Part shown: positions 45,798 through 54,339 of the stretch, in pieces
How positions within the stretch are numbered: the stretch's first letter is position 1
Layout of the letters: every line of letters starts with the position of its first letter
Assembly (NCBI GenBank): GCA_008012315.1
Contig: SSEL01000012.1
Span: 1 to 64,000, forward strand
From: Rhodospirillaceae bacterium
Lineage (GTDB): Bacteria; Pseudomonadota; Alphaproteobacteria; Dongiales; Dongiaceae
DNA length: 64,000 nucleotides
Direction: 5' to 3'
Position numbers and translations under genes: made by a program
Notes under the pieces: generated by a model
Seen by the model: the letters and a program-made list of their open reading frames with translations, nothing else
The model's database searches: none
What the model was told of the DNA's origin: nothing

Positions 45798-47267
45798 ATG
45801 CCGTCACGAAGCGACGACCGGCAGATGGTCGAATTCCATTGGAATGGTCATCCGCTCTTGGGCCGGCTGGGCGAGCCGATTGCGGTGGCCTTGCGGCGCC
45901 AGGGGATCGGCGTCATTGCCAGGTCGCGGAAATTGCATCGTCCGCTGGGTCAGTCGGGGAGTTATATCGCCGGCGTGCTGGCGCGGGTCGATGGTCGGCC
46001 GAATGTCAGGCTCGATCTGGAGCCGGTCGGGCAGGGGATGCGTGTCGAGGCGCAGAATGTCTGGCCCTCCGCCCGGTTCGATCTGCTGAAAGCGGCGCAA
46101 TTGCTGCCGGCGAAGGCGATCTATGGCGGTTTCGAACATGCCGATTGGACGCCGCAAGGCGGGCGCGGCTATCACCTCTGGGAAAGACTGATGGCGCATT
46201 TGGCAGGCATGTCGCCGCCGCCGCTGCCGAGCCTGCCGTCGGAAATCCGGCCGGGCCGGCGCGTTCAATATGACACGGTTGTTGTCGGCGGCGGTCCGGC
46301 CGGACGACATGCGGCAAACGAGGCTGCGGCTCACGGCCGGAAAGTGGCTGTCGTGACGCGCGGGCATATCTGCGGCCGCTATGCGGCGGCCTGCGGCGTT
46401 GAGCAGGAAGCCATCGATGATCGCGTCGCGGTTTTCACCGGCATGGAGCTGTTCGGTAGTTACCGGCAGGGCGCGTTGCTGGTCGGCGCGCCGCATCGAT
46501 ACGACCAGGGCGCGGTTGCTTTCGATACGCAGGAGATCGTGCTTGCCACCGGGCGGCGCTCGATCCCGCCGCTGGTGCCCGGCAGCCATGTGCCCGGCGT
46601 GATGGAGGCGCAGGCGGCGCTCGTGATGGCCCATGAACACGGTGTTGCGCCGGGCACGGCCGTTGCCGTGGTGGGCAGCGGCGCGCAGGCCGCTATCGCA
46701 ACGCGCTTGACGGCGTTCGGCGCCAATATCGTGCATGTCGGCGATGTCGCCGACCTGACGCGCATCAATGGCCGGGTTCATGTGAACTCCATCGATGTAG
46801 GTGCGACCGTGATTTGCGATGCGGTGGTGCATGCGGGACCCTGGCACCGGGACCCCAACCTCATTTTCCAGACGCAATCGGACGGCCTGCTGCAACTGGT
46901 CTCGACAGGGGCTTCGGGAAATCTGCGCGTGGCCGGCGCGGCCGAAGAGGCGGATGAAGACGTCGTGGTTCCTGCGAACCTGTCCGATGATGTGCTCATC
47001 TGTCCGTGCATGGATGTGACCGCCGGCGAGCTGCTGATGCATATCGATGCCGGCGAGACCGATCCCGAGGTCCTGAAGCGCCTGACCTCCTGCGGCATGG
47101 GGCCGTGCCAGGGCTTTCCCTGCTGGGACAGCATGATCGCAGTGCTGGCCAGCCGTACCGGACAGCATCCGGCCGAATTCGCCCGGCCGAGCCATCGCGC
47201 GCCGCGCCGTGCGATCACGGTCGCCCAGGCCGCCGGATTGCATGACGTGGTGGGACCGGACAGATGA
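45798..47267 (+). CDS. SoxA/opine-oxidase-like alpha subunit, FAD/NAD-binding with 2Fe-2S BFD domain
   Basis: The protein has 489 residues. An N-terminal SoxA-type domain (RSRKLHRPLGQSGSYIAG, about 1-95) lacks iron-sulfur Cys, as in sarcosine oxidase alpha. The dinucleotide-binding VVVGGGPAGRHAANEAA (about 165-185), VAVVGSGAQAAIATRL and a C-terminal BFD-like cluster CPCMD with CGMGPCQGFPC follow. The GcvT-like C-terminal half of full SoxA is absent, which fits opine oxidase, HcnB or hydroxyproline dehydrogenase alpha subunits. It pairs with the DAO-type subunit next door (4-base overlap). The ATG at 45798 follows GGGGGAG; an in-frame TTG upstream has no ribosome site. Confidence 0.82.
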   Translation: MPSRSDDRQMVEFHWNGHPLLGRLGEPIAVALRRQGIGVIARSRKLHRPLGQSGSYIAGVLARVDGRPNVRLDLEPVGQGMRVEAQNVWPSARFDLLKAAQLLPAKAIYGGFEHADWTPQGGRGYHLWERLMAHLAGMSPPPLPSLPSEIRPGRRVQYDTVVVGGGPAGRHAANEAAAHGRKVAVVTRGHICGRYAAACGVEQEAIDDRVAVFTGMELFGSYRQGALLVGAPHRYDQGAVAFDTQEIVLATGRRSIPPLVPGSHVPGVMEAQAALVMAHEHGVAPGTAVAVVGSGAQAAIATRLTAFGANIVHVGDVADLTRINGRVHVNSIDVGATVICDAVVHAGPWHRDPNLIFQTQSDGLLQLVSTGASGNLRVAGAAEEADEDVVVPANLSDDVLICPCMDVTAGELLMHIDAGETDPEVLKRLTSCGMGPCQGFPCWDSMIAVLASRTGQHPAEFARPSHRAPRRAITVAQAAGLHDVVGPDR

Positions 47268-48454
47268 GTGCGATATCGATGAATGCTCGCCCGGTGAACG
47301 TGTCCCTGCCGAAAAAAGCTTCCGTCGTCATCGTCGGCGGTGGCATCCAGGGCCTGTGTTGCGCCTTCTATCTGACGACATTCGGCCTGCGCGATGTCGT
47401 CGTTCTCGATGCCGGATATTGGCAAGGTGGGGCCTCCGGCCGCAACGGCACGCTCATTCGCCCCGGCTTCGGCGGTCCCGAATGGACCGAGCTGTTCAAG
47501 CTGTCCTGCGATGAATGGAGCCAGCTTTCCAGGAAGCTCGGCGAGAACGTCATGTTCACCAAACGCGGCTACAGCATGATCGCGGAACGGGCGGAGACGG
47601 CGGCCATGCTGGGGCGCGCCGCCGGGGTGCATCGCGATCTCGGCGTCCATTCCTACTTCGTTCCCCAGGCGGATCTGCCGCACCATTTGCCGGCGATCAA
47701 CCATCGCCGCGTTGCCGCGACCCTGCATCTGCCGGATGGCGGCGTCGCGCCGCATCACGCCGCCATGAAAGGCCTGCGCGCGGCTTGTGAGCGGAACGGC
47801 GTGCAGGTCTTCTATCGCACCGCGGTGACAGCTTTCGAACGAACCGGGGGACGCGCTTCGGCCGTTTATGCCGGCGAGCATCGCATCGATGCCGGCTCGG
47901 TCGTCATTGCCGGTGGCGGACATAACCTGAAGCTTGCCGATCTGGCCGGCATCAGGCTCGACGGCTATTCCATGCGAATCGAAGCCATGGCGCTGGAACC
48001 GATCCGGCCCCTGATCAAGCCGGCTTTGGCGCTGATCGACAGCCTGGCTTATTTCCATCAGACCTCGCGCGGCGAGGTCGTCGGCGGCACCGAGGTGCCG
48101 GAGCGGCCGCGCATGTCGCTCTCGACCGATCTGCCGGTCATGGCGGCGACGGCAAAGGTCTATCTTGAGATGTTCCCCCAGCTTGCGGAAGTGCGCGTGC
48201 TGCGACACTGGGCCGGGATGATTCATGTCTCGTCGGATTTCGGCCCACTGCTGGGCGAGCATCCGGACCTCAAGGATCTATGGGTCAGCGCCGGCTGGTC
48301 CTACGGTTTTGCCGGTGCGCCGGGTGCGGGATTATTGCTGGCGAAAGCGATAGCGACGGGCGAGGTCGACCGCCGGATGCAGCCTTTCGCGGTCGATCGT
48401 TTCGATCGCGGCAAGCCGGTCGCCGAAGCCGGCATCGTCCTGGCAAAGAATTAA
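47264..48454 (+). CDS. DAO-type FAD oxidoreductase, SoxB/opine-oxidase-like beta subunit
   Basis: The protein has 396 residues. The N-terminal FAD fold VVIVGGGIQGLCCAFYL is followed by VLDAGYWQGGASGRNGTLIR, the sarcosine-oxidase beta-type flavin region, and the C-terminal LWVSAGWSYGFAGAPGAGLLLAKAI binds the flavin again. It oxidises a secondary amine or imino acid; the alpha subunit carries the electron path. The ATG overlaps the alpha stop (ATGA). Substrate candidates are opines, N-methylated amino acids or hydroxyproline; sequence alone does not decide. I see no gene in 48455-48865. Confidence 0.85.
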   Translation: MSAISMNARPVNVSLPKKASVVIVGGGIQGLCCAFYLTTFGLRDVVVLDAGYWQGGASGRNGTLIRPGFGGPEWTELFKLSCDEWSQLSRKLGENVMFTKRGYSMIAERAETAAMLGRAAGVHRDLGVHSYFVPQADLPHHLPAINHRRVAATLHLPDGGVAPHHAAMKGLRAACERNGVQVFYRTAVTAFERTGGRASAVYAGEHRIDAGSVVIAGGGHNLKLADLAGIRLDGYSMRIEAMALEPIRPLIKPALALIDSLAYFHQTSRGEVVGGTEVPERPRMSLSTDLPVMAATAKVYLEMFPQLAEVRVLRHWAGMIHVSSDFGPLLGEHPDLKDLWVSAGWSYGFAGAPGAGLLLAKAIATGEVDRRMQPFAVDRFDRGKPVAEAGIVLAKN

Positions 48455-48865
48455 AACACGCACCAGGCGGTGCTGATCGCCGCCTTGTTCATCGGCGCCC
48501 TGTTGGTTGGCCATGCGAATGATTGGCCATGCCGGGTTGACTGACCGTGCCGGCCAAGTATCGGTCCTCCTGGCGTGAGCATCATCTCTGCGATTGGTTC
48601 GATACAATTTCGGATGCGGCATCGCTGTGGCGGTTGCGAGGTGATTGGGATCACAGTCGCGTTGTTCCCCGATTTGTGGCTGCATCTTTTCACTGTTGAT
48701 CCCGCGATTCTTGCGGCAGGATCGAATTACCTGCCGAAACGCGTCGACCGCTGATTGCTAAAGCCGCGTGATGGTCATCTAAGGGCCGGACGTCATCAGT
48801 ACCGGCTTCCGGTTGCCGTCAATCATGGTGCTTTTCGAAAGTCATAAAACGGACATGAAGGACTT

Positions 48866-49312
48866 ATGATGAAAGGGCGTATTGCGAAACAGATTTTCGT
48901 CTTGGCCGGTGTTGCATTTGGCGTCACCACGGCGACCTATGCCGCAAGTGACCAGGAGGCGGCGGGAAAGGTCGTGGTGCAGCCGCTGCTTTCGACCAAT
49001 GTCACCTCCAGCGGCCAGCCGATCGTCCTTCCCAGGGACGCAACGGTGGTTTTTTCCATGTATGAAATACCCGCCGGCGCCAAGCTGCCTGAACACAAGC
49101 ATCTTTATCCGCGATATGGCTACATGCTGTCAGGAGAGCTGCGGGTCACAAATACGGTGACCGGGAAAAGCGCAACTTACAAAAGCGGCCAGGTGATCAT
49201 TGAAGCGATCGACCAGTGGCATCATGCGGAAAACACCGGGACGGAGCCGGTCAAGCTGCTCGTCATCGACCAGCTCGCGAAACCGGGCGGCAACGTCGTC
49301 CTGCAGAAATAG
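48866..49312 (+). CDS. Secreted small cupin protein
   Basis: The protein has 148 residues with a signal peptide (about 1-26, cleaved near ATYAASD). A single cupin domain follows: the first metal motif PAGAKLPEHKHLYPRYGYMLSGELRV shows His-x-His, Tyr and Glu, and the second is EAIDQWHHAENTG. It binds a metal in the periplasm; small cupins of this kind may be sugar or quercetinase-like enzymes or sensors, and its reaction is unknown. ATGs at 48866 and 48869 are both possible. Confidence 0.8.
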   Translation: MMKGRIAKQIFVLAGVAFGVTTATYAASDQEAAGKVVVQPLLSTNVTSSGQPIVLPRDATVVFSMYEIPAGAKLPEHKHLYPRYGYMLSGELRVTNTVTGKSATYKSGQVIIEAIDQWHHAENTGTEPVKLLVIDQLAKPGGNVVLQK

Positions 49313-49448
49313 ACTTCCAGCCGCTGGCCGGATCCCACCGGCCGGCCCGCAGATCAGAATGCCCCCTCGCACCGGCCTATTGCATCGCGCCGCATCCGGC
49401 GCGACGCCTGTCTCGTGAATTCCGGAACACCATGGAGGAGTAGCGATA

Positions 49449-50150
49449 ATGACCGATTACGTCCTGGTTCACGGCGCCTGGCATGGCGGCTGGTGCTGGT
49501 CGCGTATTCGCCGGAAGCTGACTGACAAAGGCCACGGTGTTTACACACCGACACTGACGGGTCTTGGCGACCGCATGCATCTCTTAAGTCGCGACGTCGA
49601 TCTCGAAACGCATATCAACGATGTGGCCAATCTGCTGATCTGGGAAGATCTGCGCGACATCGTCCTCGTCGGCCATTCCTATGGCGGATGTGTGGTTCGC
49701 CATGTTGCGGATCGGTTTCCGGACAGGATTCGAAGTCTCATCTATCTTGATGCGTTCATCCCGGAAGATGGCGAACCCGCTTTGAACTACATGCCCGGTT
49801 CCGGTCAGGACCATCGCGAGCTTGCTTTGCTTCACGGAGATGGCTGGAAAGTACCGCCGATTCCCGCATCGGTTTTCGCAGTCAATGCCGCCGATGCTGC
49901 GTGGGTGGACAGCCGATGCACGATGCATCCTTTATCCAGCTTTGAGACGCCGGCCAGTCTCACCGGCGCATGCGACCGTGTGCCGGATATCGGCTTCGTC
50001 TTTGCCACCGGTTGGGACGGCCCCTTCGAACAGTTCCGTAGCGTGGCGAAAAACCGTCGCTGGTGGTGCGAGGACTTCGCCTGCGGGCATGACGTGATGC
50101 TTGATAAGCCCAATGAACTTACAGATCTCCTGCTGGCACGCGGTCATTAA
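49449..50150 (+). CDS. Alpha/beta hydrolase (esterase/hydroxynitrile-lyase-like)
   Basis: The protein has 233 residues. VLVHGAWHGGWCWSRI gives the oxyanion-hole motif, GHSYGG the nucleophile Ser, and CGHDVMLDKPNEL the catalytic His near the end. The compact fold and the N terminus resemble methylesterase/hydroxynitrile-lyase-type hydrolases of plants and bacteria. The substrate is probably a small ester. GGAGGAG lies just before the ATG. No tightly linked pathway genes are visible. Confidence 0.87.
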   Translation: MTDYVLVHGAWHGGWCWSRIRRKLTDKGHGVYTPTLTGLGDRMHLLSRDVDLETHINDVANLLIWEDLRDIVLVGHSYGGCVVRHVADRFPDRIRSLIYLDAFIPEDGEPALNYMPGSGQDHRELALLHGDGWKVPPIPASVFAVNAADAAWVDSRCTMHPLSSFETPASLTGACDRVPDIGFVFATGWDGPFEQFRSVAKNRRWWCEDFACGHDVMLDKPNELTDLLLARGH

Positions 50151-50238
50151 GGCAGGGATCATCGAGGCGGAATAAACACGCTCAACGGGAGGTCTCCATA
50201 TCCGGCAAGAAACGTCAGGAAAGTGAGAAAGCACTCGA

Positions 50239-51093
50239 ATGATGGATAGCGTGAACACATCAAAGTCTTCTGCCAACAAGCTTGCAATCGAACGCGTGGA
50301 ACGGAATGCCTGGTTGGATCTGTTCGCCGCCGTTCCTGCCGACTATATGGCGCTAGCTTCCGTCCGATCGGCGAAACTGGACGGATGTGCCTTGCTGGCC
50401 CATGGCGGCATTCCAATTGCCGAGTTCAACCGGGCCTTCGGTTTCAATATCGATGAAGCCGCGACGGCGGCGGAGCTCGATTGGGCGTTCGACTGGCTCG
50501 ATGCCAATGCGGATCCGGCCTGGGTTTTTCAACTGGCGCCCGGCAAGAAGGCAAGCGGCGTTGAACGCTGGCTCAAGAAGCGCGCCTTCGAACGCACCGG
50601 CGCCGGCTGGGCGAAACTTGACTATATGCCGGCCGCGGCGCCTGCGTTTCCCGAGTCATCCAGCTTCGACGTGCGCGAAATCGACGTCAATGAAGCCGGC
50701 GGCTTCGGTTTCGCGGTCGCCTTCGGCTTCGGCCTGCCATATTCGGTCGTGCCGTGGTTCGCCGCGTTGGTCGGGCGCCCGCGCTGGCGCTGCTATCTGG
50801 CCTATGATGGAACGCATCCGGTGGCTTGCGGCGCGATGTACCAGGAAGCGCAATGGGCGTGGATGGGGATTGATGCCACCCTGGCGCCGCATCGCGGTCG
50901 CGGTGCGCAAACGGCGCTGATCCATTGCCGGATTGCCGACGGCATGAATGCCGGCATCAAAGGCTTCACGGCCGAGACGTCCGAGCCTTTACCGGCGGAT
51001 ATGCAAAACGCTCAGTCCTATCGGAATTATATACGCGCGAATTTCAGGAGGGCTTATACGCGACCCAATTATAGCCGCGCCTATATACGATGA
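50239..51093 (+). CDS. GNAT-family N-acetyltransferase
   Basis: The protein has 284 residues. The core at about 190-250 shows MYQEAQWAWMGIDATLAPHRGRGAQTALIHCRIADG, with the acetyl-CoA-binding RGRGAQ of GNAT enzymes. The N-terminal half (about 20-130) resembles a second, degenerate GNAT lobe. The last 20 residues (YIRANFRRAYTRPNYSRAYI) form a Tyr/Arg-rich tail with repeats of R-A-Y that is not usual. The substrate is unknown. It ends 174 bases before the cyclase gene. Confidence 0.75.
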   Translation: MMDSVNTSKSSANKLAIERVERNAWLDLFAAVPADYMALASVRSAKLDGCALLAHGGIPIAEFNRAFGFNIDEAATAAELDWAFDWLDANADPAWVFQLAPGKKASGVERWLKKRAFERTGAGWAKLDYMPAAAPAFPESSSFDVREIDVNEAGGFGFAVAFGFGLPYSVVPWFAALVGRPRWRCYLAYDGTHPVACGAMYQEAQWAWMGIDATLAPHRGRGAQTALIHCRIADGMNAGIKGFTAETSEPLPADMQNAQSYRNYIRANFRRAYTRPNYSRAYIR

Positions 51094-51267
51094 GACGGGG
51101 CGCCGATCGGCGCCTGGAAAATCAATTCACGACAATCGATCCACAAGCTTCGCGCTGCCTTGAATCTGGGGACGCCGCTGTTGATGACACCGCTGTTGCT
51201 CCACTGTCATGGGCTTCGCCGTCGACGGAAGCAAGGCAACGGGAAGCGCCATAGATGGAGAGATGAC

Positions 51268-51906
51268 ATGATCGACAACAGCGATCGGCTGCACCACTAC
51301 CTGGCGGGCTTGCGCTCTGGGACGGATCGGCTCGGCCTCCCGGTGGTGACGGTGCCCGATGTCAGGCAGATCGAAGCTGTTATCATGTTCTGCGACCTGC
51401 GTGGGTACACGCATCTTGCGAACAGCTTGCCGCAGGAAGATCTCCTGGAGGTTCTCTGTCGTTACCTAGACGTTGTCGTGCCGATGATCGAGGACTTTGG
51501 CGGCGAAGTCGTACAGCTGATCGGTGATGGCATCCTTGCCGTGTTTCATCGCTGTGCCGAGGTCAATAGCTGCAAGAACGCCTTGGAGGCGGCGCTGCTG
51601 ATTCAATACCGCCTGGATCTTGAGCCGGTCGCCGGCCGGATGCTGCGGGTCGGCATCGCCCTGCATGCCGGAAAAGTCTCCTATGGAGCCATCAGTGCCG
51701 GCAAAAGCTGCACAATCACGGTCATCGGCTCTGCCGTCAATCTCACCAGCCGGCTGGAAAAGCTCTGTCACCTGACCAAGCAGTCGATCCTGGTTTCGAA
51801 GATTTTCGCCCGCCGGCTTGGCCTGGGCAATACGCGCTTCATCGGCCGTTTCTGCCTCAAGGGCTTCGATGAGCCCCAGGATGTCTATGCCCCGACAGGG
51901 GAGTGA
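51268..51906 (+). CDS. Class III adenylate/guanylate cyclase, stand-alone catalytic domain
   Basis: The protein has 212 residues and is mostly a class III cyclase domain. Metal-binding Asp43 (MFCDLRGYT) and Asp87 (QLIGDGILAVF) are present, and so are Asn158 and Arg162 (GSAVNLTSRLEKL). The residue preceding the second metal block that is usually Lys in adenylate cyclases is Gln84 (EVVQLIGDG), so nucleotide preference is uncertain. About 30 residues precede the domain, with no sensor or membrane helix. The ATG at 51268 follows GGAGAG; a longer frame upstream has no ribosome site. Confidence 0.85.
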   Translation: MIDNSDRLHHYLAGLRSGTDRLGLPVVTVPDVRQIEAVIMFCDLRGYTHLANSLPQEDLLEVLCRYLDVVVPMIEDFGGEVVQLIGDGILAVFHRCAEVNSCKNALEAALLIQYRLDLEPVAGRMLRVGIALHAGKVSYGAISAGKSCTITVIGSAVNLTSRLEKLCHLTKQSILVSKIFARRLGLGNTRFIGRFCLKGFDEPQDVYAPTGE

Positions 51907-52009
51907 TTGGTTATCCATGATCCGGATCGCCGGCTATAGCGTTCCGTTGCCGATGTGACGGGGGATACGCTCGACGATGGAGCTTGTCATCGCCGCCGGC
52001 CTGACGATG

Positions 52010-53374
52010 TTATTTCCCCGTTGCCGTCACCCGCCAAACCGTGTTGCCGACATCATCGGCCACCAGCAGTCCGCCGGTCTTGTCCACGGCAAGGCCGACC
52101 GGCCGGCCGCGGGCTTCGCTATCGGCATTGAGGAAGCCGGTGACGAAATCTTCGGCCGCACCACTTGGCTTGCCGTCCTTGAAGGGGACGAAGACCACCT
52201 TATAGCCATTGAGGTCGGGACGGTCCCAACTGCCATGCTCGCCGACAAAAGCCCCGCCGCGATAGCTCTCCGGCAGGTTGTCGGCGGTATAGAAGGCAAG
52301 GCCCAGAGGGGCGACATGGGAGCTGAGGGCATAATCGGGCGGGATCGCTTTCGCCACCAGGTCCGGCCGCTGCGGATGGACACGCGGATCGACATGCTGC
52401 CCGTAATAGCTATAAGGCCAGCCATAGAAGGCGCCGTCCTTCACCGAGGTCATGTAATCCGGCACCAAATCGGGCCCCAATTCGTCACGTTCATTGACGA
52501 CGGTCCAGAGTGCGCCGGTCTGCGGTTCCCAGGTCAGGCCGTTCGGGTTGCGCAGGCCGCTGGCGAAGATCCGCCACCGGCCGCTGGCCCGGTCGACTTC
52601 CAGGATATCGGCGCGGTTCTTTTCCGCCTCGATGCCGTTCTCGGTGATATTGCTGTTCGATCCCACGCCGACATAGAGCAGCGAACCGTCCTTGTTGGCC
52701 GTCAGGCTCTTGGTCCAATGATGATCGATCGGCCCGCCAGGCAATTCGGTCAGCACCGTGCCGGGCGAGGTGATCTTGGTGTCGCCTGGATTGTAGGTGT
52801 AATGCATGATCGCATCGGTATTGGCGACATAAAGATCATTGCCGACCAAAGCGACGCCGAAGGGCGAGTTCAGGTGATCGAGGAAGACGCTTTGCTGGTC
52901 CGGCATGCCGTCGCCATTGGTATCGCGCAACAGCGTGATGCGGTTGCTTTCCTGGTCGCCGTCATCGCCGCCCGAGGTGACCAGGTTTTCGACCCAGCCC
53001 ATCACCAAGTCCTTCGGCCGCTTGATCGGCTCGCCCTCGGGCTTTTTCGATTCCACCACCAGGATATCGCCATTCGGCAGGACATAGAGCGAGCGCGGAT
53101 GAGCAAGACCAGTGGCGATCGCCTTGATCTGCAGACCCTGCGGCACGGTCGGCGTCTCGCCATTCTTCCAGCCCACGATGGATGCCAGATGCATCGGGGG
53201 GAAGAGATATTGCTGTTGCTCGGGCAGTTTGGGATTGGCGCCGATCTGCTCCCTGGGGTCGCCGCCTTCATCCCAGCAGCCGGTCAAGGCGACGAGGCAG
53301 AAGAAAGCTAGCGCGGCCGTGCAGAGCGTGGTTGGGCGAAAGTTGCGTTTGCCGGAGAGATCGCTCGTCATCAT
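52010..53374 (-). CDS. PQQ-dependent sorbosone/glucose dehydrogenase-like lipoprotein
   Basis: The protein has 454 residues. A lipoprotein signal (LVALTGCWDE) anchors it to the membrane. The beta-propeller of soluble aldose/sorbosone dehydrogenases shows ATGLAHPRSLYVLPNGDILVVE, HLNSPFGVALVGNDLYVANT, IFASGLRNPNGLTWEPQTG, YGWPYSYYG, FVGEHGSWDRPDLNGYKV and ADDVGNTVWRV. Such enzymes oxidise sugars with PQQ. It overlaps the DUF2231 membrane gene by four bases, a common pairing. No PQQ synthesis genes are in the window. Confidence 0.88.
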   Translation of the reverse strand: MMTSDLSGKRNFRPTTLCTAALAFFCLVALTGCWDEGGDPREQIGANPKLPEQQQYLFPPMHLASIVGWKNGETPTVPQGLQIKAIATGLAHPRSLYVLPNGDILVVESKKPEGEPIKRPKDLVMGWVENLVTSGGDDGDQESNRITLLRDTNGDGMPDQQSVFLDHLNSPFGVALVGNDLYVANTDAIMHYTYNPGDTKITSPGTVLTELPGGPIDHHWTKSLTANKDGSLLYVGVGSNSNITENGIEAEKNRADILEVDRASGRWRIFASGLRNPNGLTWEPQTGALWTVVNERDELGPDLVPDYMTSVKDGAFYGWPYSYYGQHVDPRVHPQRPDLVAKAIPPDYALSSHVAPLGLAFYTADNLPESYRGGAFVGEHGSWDRPDLNGYKVVFVPFKDGKPSGAAEDFVTGFLNADSEARGRPVGLAVDKTGGLLVADDVGNTVWRVTATGK

Positions 53375-53850
53375 TCAACCACTCCCACGCCATGTCGGTA
53401 GACCAGCGACCAGCCGGCCCAGCCGGTGACCAGCAGGATCAGCACAACCACGGCCGACAGAATGAGACCGGTCGGGACCACGGAGGTCCAGGCATCGTGT
53501 GTGTGGACGAAAGCGTTGATGACCGAGAGGATCCAGGCGATGCCGTTGCCGACCATATGTATCCAGGCGACTCCCTGGCCACGGATCATCCGGTCGCCGA
53601 GAAAATCGATGAAGCCGGCAATGGCGGCCAGCACGCCCAGCGCGACACCGATTGTCAGCAGCCAGGCGGAAAAATTCGACCATATCATCTCGGCCGTTTG
53701 CCAATAAGCGATATCGGTCAGCAAGGCGCCGATGAAACAGACGATGGGGAAGGGAACCAGCATCGGATGAATCGGCCGCTTGGCGAGCCTTGCCGTCGAA
53801 TGGGGATGATCTGCGGGAGGATAGGTCGAAGGACGATTGCGAGCCTGCAT
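53371..53850 (-). CDS. DUF2231 membrane protein
   Basis: The protein has 159 residues with four transmembrane helices. HPHSTARLAKRPIHPMLVPFP is the DUF2231 signature (Ile-His-Pro). The family often sits beside PQQ-type or cytochrome dehydrogenases and may take part in electron transfer, but that is not proven. Here it is the first gene of a two-gene unit with the sorbosone-dehydrogenase-like gene (ATGA overlap). I see no supported gene in 53851-54339; ORFs there have no recognisable product. Confidence 0.85.
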   Translation of the reverse strand: MQARNRPSTYPPADHPHSTARLAKRPIHPMLVPFPIVCFIGALLTDIAYWQTAEMIWSNFSAWLLTIGVALGVLAAIAGFIDFLGDRMIRGQGVAWIHMVGNGIAWILSVINAFVHTHDAWTSVVPTGLILSAVVVLILLVTGWAGWSLVYRHGVGVVE

Positions 53851-54339
53851 CAGAGAACCTGCCTTGAGCTTGCGAACGTTAAGCCAACAACAGGTGCTGC
53901 GAAATGTTCCAGGAAATATAACGGTGGCGTGATCGCCTGCCCGAAATCATTGAGGATGAGCGGTCGCCATTGTCAGTTTCCTGGCGAGTGCCTGCCATCA
54001 ATCCTTTAGCGGGCCGAGACGCTCGTCATGTGCGAGGGCCAAAAGCGTTGCGCGCAAGCGCGCCGCGTCGGGCCGGCCAAAGATCGCATCGAGACGGCTT
54101 TGCGCCTTCTGCCGTATTGCAGCCCGGACAAAGCCAGGTGGTCTCGGGGCCGGCAGCCCTGGGCGAAGAGTCGCCGACCTTGCGCATCCGGCGCGCGGCA
54201 GAGGGCATCGAGGTAACCCGTCCGCCGGAATAGGTGCCGTAAAAAATCCCTGGGCCGGCGTGATCTGCTATAGTTCCTATTGAGGCGTCTTGCGGCCATA
54301 CTGCATTTTGGAGCAGCAGCCGTCACAAGTGGGGAAGTC

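Noticed and set aside
45804..48262. Two long minus-strand ORFs opposite the oxidase pair
   Set aside because: Shadow frames of the SoxA- and SoxB-like genes.
51977..53311. A 444-codon plus-strand ORF opposite the sorbosone-dehydrogenase-like gene
   Set aside because: The minus-strand protein has clear family motifs; the plus-strand frame is compositionally biased and unrecognisable.
53970..54233. Overlapping ORFs on both strands before the decarboxylase gene
   Set aside because: Three frames are open, but none gives a recognisable protein or ribosome site.
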